IMG/VR virus record: IMGVR_UViG_3300047546_001503 | Coordinates: 1-37,094 of that record | Length of the DNA: 37,094 bases | Direction: 5' to 3' (one strand) | DNA from: a virus | Part shown: in pieces, positions 30,656 to 35,893 of the stretch | Layout of the letters: every line of letters starts with the position of its first letter | Numbering within the stretch: the first letter of the stretch is position 1 | The notes under the pieces: model-generated | What the model saw: only the letters and a program-made list of their open reading frames with translations | What the model was told of the DNA's origin: nothing | Databases searched by the model: none | Program-made: the position numbers and the translations under genes

Positions 30656-30684
30656 AGTATACACGAACTTAGGTTATGTGTCAA
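30656..30684 (-). promoter_or_regulatory. consensus leaderless promoter of copy E
   Basis: Leftward TTGACA (30679-30684), 17-base spacer, TATACT (30656-30661), six bases to the ATG at 30649. It decides the start of the gene. Confidence 0.93.
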
Positions 30685-30724
30685 TAAATAAATCTTTTAG
30701 GTTCGGCGCAAAATAGAAATACAA

Positions 30725-30758
30725 AACCATCATTCGCCCTTAACAGGGCGGTATGGTT
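30725..30758 (-). terminator. stem-loop, possible terminator of the 25-codon ORF
   Basis: Inner stem CGCCCT / AGGGCG with a four-base loop, and outer AACCAT / ATGGTT. Reading leftward it is followed by TTG and then T-rich sequence, not a clean T run. Confidence 0.5.
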
Positions 30759-30765
30759 AAAAATA

Positions 30766-30843
30766 CTACTCTATGCCTATCTCTTCAAACTGATCAATAT
30801 GATCATCTATGTCTCTATTAATAGGAAATATCTCGTCTTTCAT
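30766..30843 (-). CDS. possible 25-residue microprotein
   Basis: MKDEIFPINRDIDDHIDQFE then EIGIE: very acidic. A leftward TATAAT (30851-30856) lies seven bases before the ATG, near the leaderless spacing seen elsewhere, and a hairpin follows the stop. Without the promoter I would not call so short a frame. Confidence 0.45.
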   Translation of the reverse strand: MKDEIFPINRDIDDHIDQFEEIGIE

Positions 30844-30856
30844 AAATACTATTATA

Positions 30857-31006
30857 TAACAGAAAGGGGGCCTTTTATCCTCATGCCCAGGAGAGAGAGC
30901 GTAGAAAGGGACGCTCTGCAGAGACTCCACCACATAGCAAGCCATCAGTTGTATGTCTCTGGACTAACTATTGTAGCATAAGTTTTGCGGTATCTCAAAT
31001 ATACTT
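30857..31006. other. gene-free stretch with two stem-loops
   Basis: No convincing gene on either strand. AGAGCGT (30896-30902) pairs with ACGCTCT (30911-30917), and CAGAGAC (30919-30925) pairs with GTCTCTG (30955-30961). The block 30866-30961 is richer in GC than its surroundings, suggesting a structured RNA, but neither orientation has a clear promoter. Confidence 0.4.
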
Positions 31007-31015
31007 TGATATAAT
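31007..31015 (+). promoter_or_regulatory. near-leaderless extended -10 for the 31023 gene
   Basis: TGATATAAT, seven bases before the ATG at 31023. Confidence 0.68.
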
Positions 31016-31022
31016 ATGGAAT

Positions 31023-31235
31023 ATGGCCATTAAAAGTATAACTGAGTTAAAGTCTAAATTTGAATCTGGGGACTGGCCTAGATCAAGTGATTATGTTGAC
31101 CTTATAGATACTTTGGCATCTCTGCCTATAGAAACATGGGATGGTGGAGATATTGTTAGTAATACAGATTATTTATCATATGGAGAAACAATACGTGACG
31201 CTGAAGAAGAAGGCGTTGACGGAGGATCTTTATAA
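31023..31235 (+). CDS. small protein resembling tail-fibre N-terminal segments
   Basis: Seventy residues. AIKSITELKSKFESGDWPRSSDYVDLIDTLAS follows the pattern L-K-x-K-F-x-x-G-D-x-P-x-x-x-D-[FY]-x-D-L-I-D seen at the start or within phage tail-fibre and receptor-binding proteins. Here it stands alone with an acidic tail (DAEEEGVDGG), so it may be a remnant or a small adaptor. Quoted fragments: SKFESGDWPRSSDYVDLID. Confidence 0.65.
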   Translation: MAIKSITELKSKFESGDWPRSSDYVDLIDTLASLPIETWDGGDIVSNTDYLSYGETIRDAEEEGVDGGSL

Positions 31236-31263
31236 ATCGCATTTTGGGCGGGTATAAAGCAAA

Positions 31264-31272
31264 TGCTATAAT
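31264..31272 (+). promoter_or_regulatory. extended -10 for the 31282 gene
   Basis: TGCTATAAT, nine bases before the ATG at 31282, giving a leader of only about two or three bases. Confidence 0.65.
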
Positions 31273-31281
31273 ATCCCTAGT

Positions 31282-31473
31282 ATGATACATAACTGTATAA
31301 AATGTAAATCAAAATTAATTCCTATTGTATATGGCAGATTAGATCCAGAAGCAATAACAATGATGGCCAGAAATGAGATTATTATTAGCCTGGATAAGGA
31401 TAGAAGATATAATTCCTTTTGCCCATTGTGCGAAGAATCTTATGTGGATTTTACGGATACCCCGCAAAATTAA
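31282..31473 (+). CDS. zinc ribbon protein of actinobacterial type
   Basis: Sixty-three residues. C5-x2-C8 (CIKC) and CPLC near 48-51 frame a middle segment KLIPIVYGRLDPEAITMMA. The PIVYG-x(4)-E pattern between two CxxC pairs is one I recognise from uncharacterised actinobacterial proteins. Convergent with, and overlapping by four bases, the leftward 31655 gene. Confidence 0.72.
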   Translation: MIHNCIKCKSKLIPIVYGRLDPEAITMMARNEIIISLDKDRRYNSFCPLCEESYVDFTDTPQN

Positions 31474-31655
31474 TCTCTATTATCCTGATGATCTTCACAG
31501 ACAGAAAATAGTTTTTCCTGTATAGCCTTTATGCCTATGGACTTACCGCCACAAAAATAACAATTAGACATAAAACCATAATTGCGTTGGCGAATTTCGT
31601 CCAATGCTTGAATCAATCTTACATCTTTATACCATTGAGTATTCTGACTAGGCAT
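31470..31655 (-). CDS. small Cys/His protein beside the putative origin
   Basis: Sixty-one residues from the ATG at 31655, placed exactly six bases after a -10; the longer frame would run into DnaA-box sequence. A helical N-terminus (YKDVRLIQALDEIRQRNYG) and a metal-binding set CYFCGGKS ... VCEDH (Cys, Cys, Cys, His). It resembles small zinc proteins of phages; role unknown. Confidence 0.68.
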   Translation of the reverse strand: MPSQNTQWYKDVRLIQALDEIRQRNYGFMSNCYFCGGKSIGIKAIQEKLFSVCEDHQDNRD

Positions 31656-31661
31656 ATACAA

Positions 31662-31670
31662 ATTATAGCA
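31662..31670 (-). promoter_or_regulatory. leaderless-type extended -10 for the 31655 gene
   Basis: Leftward TGCTATAAT, six bases to the ATG. The DnaA-like boxes at 31674-31714 cover the region where the -35 would lie, which could allow DnaA to control this gene. Confidence 0.78.
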
Positions 31671-31673
31671 TAG

Positions 31674-31714
31674 ATATCCACATTTTGAGATACTTATCCA
31701 CAGGTTTATCCACA
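31674..31714 (+). promoter_or_regulatory. cluster of DnaA boxes
   Basis: TTATCCACA occurs twice (31694-31702 and 31706-31714), twelve bases apart. ATATCCACA at 31674-31682 differs at one base, and a further GTATCCACA lies at 31889-31897. All four are in the same orientation. These match the bacterial DnaA consensus TTATNCACA. Confidence 0.75.
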
Positions 31715-31859
31715 AAAATATATTACTGATAATATTATCTCATAATTATTGTGGAGGAAAATGGAGTAAAGTGGGGAATGGAGCATTTTTAAGAGGGGCG
31801 CTCGTAATCCCAAACCTTATCCTTTACCTAATCAAATTAGCCTTTACTTAATATATCCC

Positions 31860-31888
31860 CTTATACCACATATCAAATTGTTTGTCAA
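31860..31888 (-). promoter_or_regulatory. leftward promoter without a gene
   Basis: TTGACA (31883-31888), 17-base spacer, TATAAG (31860-31865), read leftward. It would transcribe across the region toward the DnaA boxes, with no reading frame until 31655. A primer RNA is one possibility. Confidence 0.7.
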
Positions 31889-32078
31889 GTATCCACAATA
31901 TGGACAAAACATCTCAAATACTGATATATAAAAATGTCCAAATTTGTGGAAAAATTGTAACAAAATGTTATAAAATGTTTTAAAACATATAGAAAATCCA
32001 GGAAAAAATATGAAAAGTTCGTAATCTTTTTTTATAGGTATATATGGGGATAGATAATGGGGGATCGTAATCTTTTTT

Positions 32079-32116
32079 ATACCCGCCCTTCGGGCGCCGC
32101 CGTTTGCGGCGGGTAT
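32079..32116. other. GC-rich palindrome in AT-rich DNA
   Basis: ATACCCGCC / GGCGGGTAT form a 9-bp outer stem. The inside can fold into CGCCC-TTC-GGGCG and GCCGC-CGTTT-GCGGC, so a cruciform is possible. It ends one base before the TTGACA of the hairpin-RNA promoter. Confidence 0.8.
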
Positions 32117-32145
32117 TTGACAAACACTTTAATACTTGATATACT
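32117..32145 (+). promoter_or_regulatory. promoter of the hairpin RNA
   Basis: TTGACA (32117-32122), 17-base spacer, TATACT (32140-32145). The predicted start at about 32152 is three bases before the hairpin. Confidence 0.9.
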
Positions 32146-32151
32146 ATATAT

Positions 32152-32196
32152 TACATTAGGATCAAGTAAACCTTTCTGGCTTGATCCTAATTTTTT
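32152..32196 (+). ncRNA. short hairpin RNA gene with anti-Shine-Dalgarno loop
   Basis: The predicted transcript is about 45 nt and is nearly all hairpin: a perfect 12-bp stem, ATTAGGATCAAG (32155-32166) with CTTGATCCTAAT (32180-32191), around the loop TAAACCTTTCTGG, then a run of T to 32196. The hairpin is thus both the whole RNA and its terminator. The loop holds CCTTTCT, the complement of AGAAAGG found before four lead genes of the right-hand module (33610, 35208, 35869, 37065). It could also just be a terminator for upstream transcripts, but the dedicated promoter argues for an RNA gene. Confidence 0.7.
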
Positions 32197-32208
32197 ATAT
32201 ATATGGAT

Positions 32209-32237
32209 TTGACAAAATTATAAAGATTTGTTATAAT
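32209..32237 (+). promoter_or_regulatory. perfect consensus promoter facing the repeats
   Basis: TTGACA (32209-32214), 17-base spacer, TATAAT (32232-32237). It reads rightward across the tandem repeats and then antisense to the leftward 32334-33130 genes. No sense gene follows. Confidence 0.92.
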
Positions 32238-32333
32238 CTCCGTGATTTTTTATATGCGTTCGTAATCTTATTTTCCTGGAAAAAATATTCGACGTTCGTA
32301 ATCTAATTTTGGCTGTAAAATTTTCGACCCGCC

Positions 32334-32612
32334 TTAGTTGCGGTCTGCTGCCATTTCTAATAAAACATTTAGTGTCATACCATCTAACACTTCATTTTCA
32401 TTTATATTAAGGGCGGTAATAAGAAGATTAAAGGTTTCATTTATATAAATTTGACCTGCTTCAGTTATTTCTGCTACCAAACCTTCATATAACATATATG
32501 CCATAGGTAAACCTAAATCATTATAGTCTATAAAATCTTCAAATTCTTTATCTTCTCTATAGTTCATCCATAGATCTGCTAATATAGTGCATTTTGTTTT
32601 ATAATCAGGCAT
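32334..32612 (-). CDS. small helical hypothetical protein
   Basis: Ninety-two residues, acidic and helical: TILADLWMNYREDKEFEDFIDYNDLGLPMAYMLYEG, quoted here as EFEDFIDYNDLGLPMAYMLY, then NLLITALNINENEVLDG. The L-G-L-P-x-A pattern recalls small proteins of actinobacterial plasmids and phages. Overlaps the gene upstream by 8 bases; last gene of its operon. Confidence 0.65.
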   Translation of the reverse strand: MPDYKTKCTILADLWMNYREDKEFEDFIDYNDLGLPMAYMLYEGLVAEITEAGQIYINETFNLLITALNINENEVLDGMTLNVLLEMAADRN

Positions 32613-32901
32613 TTGTATCTACCCCGTGTATTCTGGCTTGTTTTTGTATCCACCCGTCAAAATTATCAAAGTCAGTTTCTTCGTCTATATTACGCATAGC
32701 GCATAGGGCTTGCCAAGCAAAACGCATAGCAGTTCTGCCGTCTTGCGTAGATGTAGCCCAACCACCACTTATACAACGACCTAACTCTAAGACATCAGAA
32801 AACTCTTTATAGAATTCCTCTGATAGAAAATTAGATGACAACATGAAATCTTTATTGTCTGCTACCTCGTGTAGCACTTCTGCTATCTTACCATAGTCCA
32901 T
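32605..32901 (-). CDS. hypothetical protein
   Basis: Ninety-eight residues from the ATG at 32901, with GAGGTGG about 9 bases upstream; the frame extends further but that ribosome site decides the start. Helical, with Cys and Trp (ELGRCISGGWATSTQDGRTA, MRFAWQALCAMRNIDEE). No family recognised. Overlaps both neighbours. Confidence 0.65.
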   Translation of the reverse strand: MDYGKIAEVLHEVADNKDFMLSSNFLSEEFYKEFSDVLELGRCISGGWATSTQDGRTAMRFAWQALCAMRNIDEETDFDNFDGWIQKQARIHGVDTNA

Positions 32902-33130
32902 GTTGCTTCCACCTCTCATTACGCTTCTGTGGGTTAAGAATTAAATCTTTCTCATCATTGGCTACTTCCATTATAGCCTGAAGGCGAGTAAATGTCAAAT
33001 GAGGTAAAATCCTAGCAAGCATTATTCCTGTCTGCTCTAGGTCAAGGTCTAAATCTTCAACTATAGCCTTTATGCGTTTAGCAACCCTCTCTTCGGGTAT
33101 CATAGCCTTGCTAATTCTAAAACTCATCAT
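32888..33130 (-). CDS. small helical hypothetical protein
   Basis: Eighty residues from the ATG at 33130 (AGAGAGG sits 4-5 bases upstream; a second ATG follows directly). SFRISKAMIPEERVAKRIKAI and TGIMLARILPHLTFTRLQAI give a compact all-helical protein. The upstream in-frame extension crosses the GC-rich hairpin region and is unlikely to be translated. Confidence 0.65.
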   Translation of the reverse strand: MMSFRISKAMIPEERVAKRIKAIVEDLDLDLEQTGIMLARILPHLTFTRLQAIMEVANDEKDLILNPQKRNERWKQHGLW

Positions 33131-33161
33131 AGTCCTCTCTATTGTACCAATTATGTTGGGG

Positions 33162-33250
33162 GAGCGCAAGCCCTACCAAACCTGCGCTCAACCCCTTATA
33201 TAGCGTGGGGGACCCCACCCCACGTGTTACAGCACGGTCACCACTCGTGC
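33162..33250. other. three GC-rich stem-loops between leftward genes
   Basis: GAGCGCA/TGCGCTC (33162-33189), CGTGGGG/CCCCACG (33204-33224) and GCACG/CGTGC (33232-33250). None has a T tract on the leftward strand. They separate the 33257 gene from the rest of its apparent operon and may act as an mRNA stability or attenuation element. Confidence 0.6.
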
Positions 33251-33256
33251 CCTCAT

Positions 33257-33610
33257 TTAAACCGATATAGGTGCTCCATGATAATTAATAAAACTTTCAA
33301 AGTCATGAATGCCAGTCTCATCTTCTACAGTCTTATTAACTAGGTCAATAGTGATATCTGGATGGTCCCCACCATATGCACCGCTGCTATTGCTGGCCCA
33401 TAAACCAAAACCAGTTTCTTCATTCCATTCGTCCCCAATCAACTGGGACACAATAATACGTGTTGCATAGGATGTGTCATTCCACCGTGGCTCTGCGGCC
33501 CGTAGTGCAGCAGCCAGGGACTCAAATCTATCGCTGCCACCCCAATGGCTGTACAGATTGACTGACAAACCATTATCATCTTTAATTGTATATACTACTC
33601 TATCTCCCAT
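33257..33610 (-). CDS. conserved actinophage-type protein
   Basis: 117 residues. MGDRVVYTIKDDNGLSVNLYSHWGGSDRFESLAAALRAA, quoted as NLYSHWGGSDRFESLAAAL, then PRWNDTSYATRIIVSQLIGD and TGFGLWASN. I recognise this layout (YSHWGG, PRWNDTSYATR, GFGL) from uncharacterised actinophage and plasmid proteins. The leader carries AGAAAGGG. First gene of its operon. Confidence 0.78.
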   Translation of the reverse strand: MGDRVVYTIKDDNGLSVNLYSHWGGSDRFESLAAALRAAEPRWNDTSYATRIIVSQLIGDEWNEETGFGLWASNSSGAYGGDHPDITIDLVNKTVEDETGIHDFESFINYHGAPISV

Positions 33611-33640
33611 GGTGTTTCCCTTTCTAGTTGGTTTGTTAAC

Positions 33641-33669
33641 ATGATATCAAAATTTAGTGGTAATGTCAA
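33641..33669 (-). promoter_or_regulatory. promoter of the 33610 operon
   Basis: Leftward TTGACA (33664-33669), 17-base spacer, TATCAT (33641-33646). The -35 overlaps the stop of the 33809 gene. The leader of about 24 bases ends with AGAAAGGG. Confidence 0.88.
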
Positions 33670-33809
33670 TTGCTCGTATTGAATGCTACTATTGAAATGT
33701 CCGATAGTATTTCTCTCCATACCTCGTTCTCCTCCTGATCAGATTCGTATTGAAAATTCATATAGGTGCCCGTTGGCTCATGAATTACATCTACATTATA
33801 TGTTGGCAT
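33666..33809 (-). CDS. 47-residue acidic protein
   Basis: MPTYNVDVIHEPTGTYMNFQ, then EENEVWREILSDISIVAFNT. A beta hairpin and one helix are likely. AGAGGAG lies 6-10 bases before the ATG, and the gene overlaps the one upstream by 14 bases, which supports translation. No family recognised. Confidence 0.65.
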   Translation of the reverse strand: MPTYNVDVIHEPTGTYMNFQYESDQEENEVWREILSDISIVAFNTSN

Positions 33810-34074
33810 TTTTTCTCTCCTCTATTGCAAATGATAACTGATATGTTAATCCATATAGGTGTGCTAGAGCGTCTAACTGTCCTTCCCAGTACTTACGGTC
33901 CATGGAATCCATAGCCTCACCTGATTTGTTTTCAGCCTCTTGTGCTAGTTCCAATTGCTCTTCAGCCTCCTTCATTAGCCATTTGAGTTCACCATGGATA
34001 ATGTCAAGACCGCTGCTGCCAAGGTCTACTTGTTTCTGTAGATTATCAGGCAACTCAGTTGTTATTGGCTGCAT
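33796..34074 (-). CDS. small coiled-coil protein
   Basis: Ninety-two residues, mainly helical and Glu/Gln-rich: HGELKWLMKEAEEQLELAQE then KYWEGQLDALAHLYGLTYQL. AGGAG lies 8 bases upstream. Overlaps the gene upstream by 20 bases. Possible partner of the adjacent helical protein; function unknown. Confidence 0.68.
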   Translation of the reverse strand: MQPITTELPDNLQKQVDLGSSGLDIIHGELKWLMKEAEEQLELAQEAENKSGEAMDSMDRKYWEGQLDALAHLYGLTYQLSFAIEERKNANI

Positions 34075-34261
34075 GTTCTTCTCCTATCTGTATAAAGTGA
34101 CGGGTAGCAATAATCTGCCCACCTAACCAGTTGTATTCAAAATCTAGTTCTTGATAATCTTTAGAACTAGGGTCAAGCAATTCCATTTGACTAGCAATAC
34201 TCTCTTGGTCTTGCTCTATACTAATCAAATGTGCTTTCATATATTCAATTAAGAAAGTCAT
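34055..34261 (-). CDS. small helical protein
   Basis: Sixty-eight residues from the ATG at 34261. In-frame ATGs at 34264, 34267 and 34273 also exist; GAGG at 34268-34271 is best spaced for 34261. MTFLIEYMKAHLISIEQDQE and YNWLGGQIIATRHFIQIGEE are helical and resemble the preceding small protein in composition. Confidence 0.62.
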   Translation of the reverse strand: MTFLIEYMKAHLISIEQDQESIASQMELLDPSSKDYQELDFEYNWLGGQIIATRHFIQIGEEHAANNN

Positions 34262-34490
34262 CATCATCCTCATTCAATTCATAGTGTTTGTTAAACTTAT
34301 CTTTGAGATAAGGGTCATCAGATAATATTGCTATTTGTTGGTCTGCATAAAATGTACCCTCGTCTAGATTAGAACTATTCCAATCTTCAAATAGTTTTTG
34401 ACCAATTTCAATAACTGTAGCGTCTACTACCATTTGATTTTCATCATCTAGAAAAGAGCCACGGCTATTTAGTTCTAGTCTGTCAGCCAT
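34245..34490 (-). CDS. acidic hypothetical protein
   Basis: Eighty-one residues, very acidic (DDENQ, NEDDDDFLN). A central helix VVDATVIEIGQKLFEDW. Overlaps the Api92-like gene by 8 bases. No family recognised. Confidence 0.65.
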   Translation of the reverse strand: MADRLELNSRGSFLDDENQMVVDATVIEIGQKLFEDWNSSNLDEGTFYADQQIAILSDDPYLKDKFNKHYELNEDDDDFLN

Positions 34491-35208
34491 TTATTTGGTC
34501 CATTCTGTAGTCGGGAACATGCTCTTCGTCTAAGTATACTTTATGGATGTCACAATCTGCAACTATATCTAGGTCTGCCTCACCCATATAATTACAATCA
34601 CTGCAAATTTCTCCACAGTCATTTTCACAGTACTCTAATGTATTTAATGAATCACAATCTCTACACTTATTGTCATATGATTCTGTCTCTGTTCCCTCGC
34701 CATTCTTAAATACAATCTCACCACCCCAACCAGTCTCTTCTTCAAAAGATAAAGTAAAGACTAATTCAGGATATTGTTGAGATAGTTTAGCAATGGCCTC
34801 AGCAGGTGGAGACCAAGCGGTATTAAAACGGTATCCCAAATAATCATTAGATTCATCAGTTAACTCAGTTTCAGCAAATGCTTCATTGTCTACAACAGCA
34901 ACGTCCCACTTGGTTCCCCAATTGCGGACATTCCAGTTATACCAATCATTACCTGAAAAGTCTAATGGATTCTTGCTATGGTCAGGTTGGCTTTGATATA
35001 CCTCTTCAGATATACCGTCTTGCAAATGATTATATATATTATGAAATGCAAATACTGGATTAGAATATGTATATTCTTTAAATCCCATTTGCTTTGTTTC
35101 CATATCAAAGTTCTCATGAACCTTGGTAAATGGTTTATTAAGTTGTTCTTTCAGGGCAGGTACCGCTGGTCCTGAAATACTAAGGTGGTTATATACCCAA
35201 TTTGGCAT
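34483..35208 (-). CDS. Api92/YubB-like protein with C-terminal zinc motif
   Basis: 241 residues. MPNWVYNHLSISGP at the start and the later NVRNWGTKWDV and TAWSPPAEAIAKLSQQYPEL are signatures of the Api92/YubB (DUF1281) family with its ferredoxin-like fold, found on plasmids and phages. A Cys-rich segment follows (CRDCDSL, CENDCGEICSDC), a zinc-binding addition that standard members lack. The leader has CAGAAAGG. First gene of a five-gene leftward operon. Function of the family is unknown. Confidence 0.82.
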   Translation of the reverse strand: MPNWVYNHLSISGPAVPALKEQLNKPFTKVHENFDMETKQMGFKEYTYSNPVFAFHNIYNHLQDGISEEVYQSQPDHSKNPLDFSGNDWYNWNVRNWGTKWDVAVVDNEAFAETELTDESNDYLGYRFNTAWSPPAEAIAKLSQQYPELVFTLSFEEETGWGGEIVFKNGEGTETESYDNKCRDCDSLNTLEYCENDCGEICSDCNYMGEADLDIVADCDIHKVYLDEEHVPDYRMDQING

Positions 35209-35235
35209 GGGGTTCCTTTCTGTAGTCGTAATACA

Positions 35236-35264
35236 ATTTTCCCAAATTTGGGGAAATCTGTCAA
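35236..35264 (-). promoter_or_regulatory. promoter region with palindromic operator candidate
   Basis: Leftward TTGACA (35259-35264). The spacer holds a palindrome with perfect core CCCAAATTTGGG (35241-35252) and arms extending to ATTT/AAAT. The -10 is uncertain (TATTAC further downstream gives long spacing), so an activator may be needed. Confidence 0.6.
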
Positions 35265-35284
35265 GCCCCTCGTAAAGGATTTTT

Positions 35285-35300
35285 TGTGATGTATGTCACA
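35285..35300. promoter_or_regulatory. CRP/GlxR-consensus binding site
   Basis: TGTGATGTATGTCACA matches both TGTGA-N6-TCACA and the stricter actinobacterial GlxR form TGTGANNTANNTCACA. Its centre lies 31 bases upstream of the centre of the TTGACA serving the 35208 operon, close to a class I activator position. It overlaps the stop of the 35484 gene. Confidence 0.7.
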
Positions 35301-35484
35301 GGATCTCTACACGTGCAGCCTCAGCCACCTCATTATATTTAACAAGATAGTCAATGTCCTCTGCAAAACAGTTTATTGCATATTGAATTTCAAAGTCAGG
35401 GTCTATATCCTTGGGCCATAGAGAATCCTCATCCTTCCATTCGGCGGTATCAAATTCTCTAGTTATATGAACTCTTATTTTCAT
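35296..35484 (-). CDS. small acidic protein
   Basis: Sixty-two residues. KIRVHITREFDTAEWKDED, then IQYAINCFAEDIDYLVKYNE. A beta start followed by a helix. ATGA-type overlap with the 35642 gene. No family recognised. Confidence 0.66.
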   Translation of the reverse strand: MKIRVHITREFDTAEWKDEDSLWPKDIDPDFEIQYAINCFAEDIDYLVKYNEVAEAARVEIL

Positions 35485-35642
35485 ACACGTCCCTCTGCCA
35501 GTAGTCCTAATAAGAAGTCCTCTAGATCTCTAAGTACTGCAATATCTTCCTCTGCAAACTTAGTATCCTTAATATGATGATGAATAGAATAGTTTAAAAT
35601 CATAACCATATTTTCTACTTGTTCCGCTGTATATCCTAGCAT
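35481..35642 (-). CDS. 53-residue helical protein
   Basis: MLGYTAEQVENMVMILNYSI, HHHIKDTKF, then AVLRDLEDFLLGLLAEGRV. Two helices joined by a His-rich turn. TAATG at its start and ATGA at its end couple it to both neighbours. No family recognised. Confidence 0.68.
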   Translation of the reverse strand: MLGYTAEQVENMVMILNYSIHHHIKDTKFAEEDIAVLRDLEDFLLGLLAEGRV

Positions 35643-35869
35643 TATGCATTCTCCCTTTCCATATTCTTATGATACGCTGATAAAGGAGAAATGTAAAGTT
35701 CAAAATCTTTTTCGGGGTATTGACTAATAAGATAATTTAACGCATCTCCAGCGGTATTAAAACCATCTACATTTCTACTATTACCATAGTCACTTATATC
35801 TATTTCCCAAACATCTTTGCCGCCTGGAGAAATAGAATATTCTACTTCATATATTTCTGCTTTTATCAT
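35642..35869 (-). CDS. small mixed alpha/beta protein
   Basis: Seventy-five residues. MIKAEIYEVEYSISPGGKDV, WEIDISDYGNSRNVDGFNTA, GDALNYLISQYPEKDFELYI: strand, strand, helix, strand. The pattern suggests a small fold of actinophage type. The leader has CAGAAAGGG 6-7 bases before the ATG. First gene of a three-gene operon. Confidence 0.7.
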   Translation of the reverse strand: MIKAEIYEVEYSISPGGKDVWEIDISDYGNSRNVDGFNTAGDALNYLISQYPEKDFELYISPLSAYHKNMERENA

Positions 35870-35893
35870 TGGATCCCTTTCTGTGGTAATTCA

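Larger units (their letters stand above)
32017..32329 (+). repeat. GTTCGTAATC repeats
   Basis: GTTCGTAATC occurs at 32017-32026, 32258-32267 and 32294-32303, with GATCGTAATC at 32063-32072 and a looser copy CTCGTAATCC at 31801-31810. The last two full copies head a 36-base tandem unit that ends TTCGAC in both. TCCAGGAAAAAATAT before the first resembles TCCTGGAAAAAATAT between the last two. Confidence 0.8.
31716..32333. other. gene-free AT-rich region, candidate replication origin
   Basis: No reading frame with a start site was found in about 620 bases. The region is strongly AT-rich, adjoins DnaA boxes, and contains repeats of TCGTAATC, a GC-rich palindrome, three consensus promoters and a short terminator hairpin. 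Gene direction becomes uniformly leftward to its right. These are usual traits of an origin, though a packaging or control region cannot be excluded. Confidence 0.6.

Noticed and set aside
31264-31284. Leaderless promoter for the 31282 gene
   Set aside because: The -10 is nine bases from the ATG, outside the six-to-seven-base class, so it was kept as a short-leader promoter.
35260-35300. Terminator at TGTGA...TCACA near 35290
   Set aside because: The T run lies on the wrong side for leftward transcription, and the palindrome fits a CRP-type site better.
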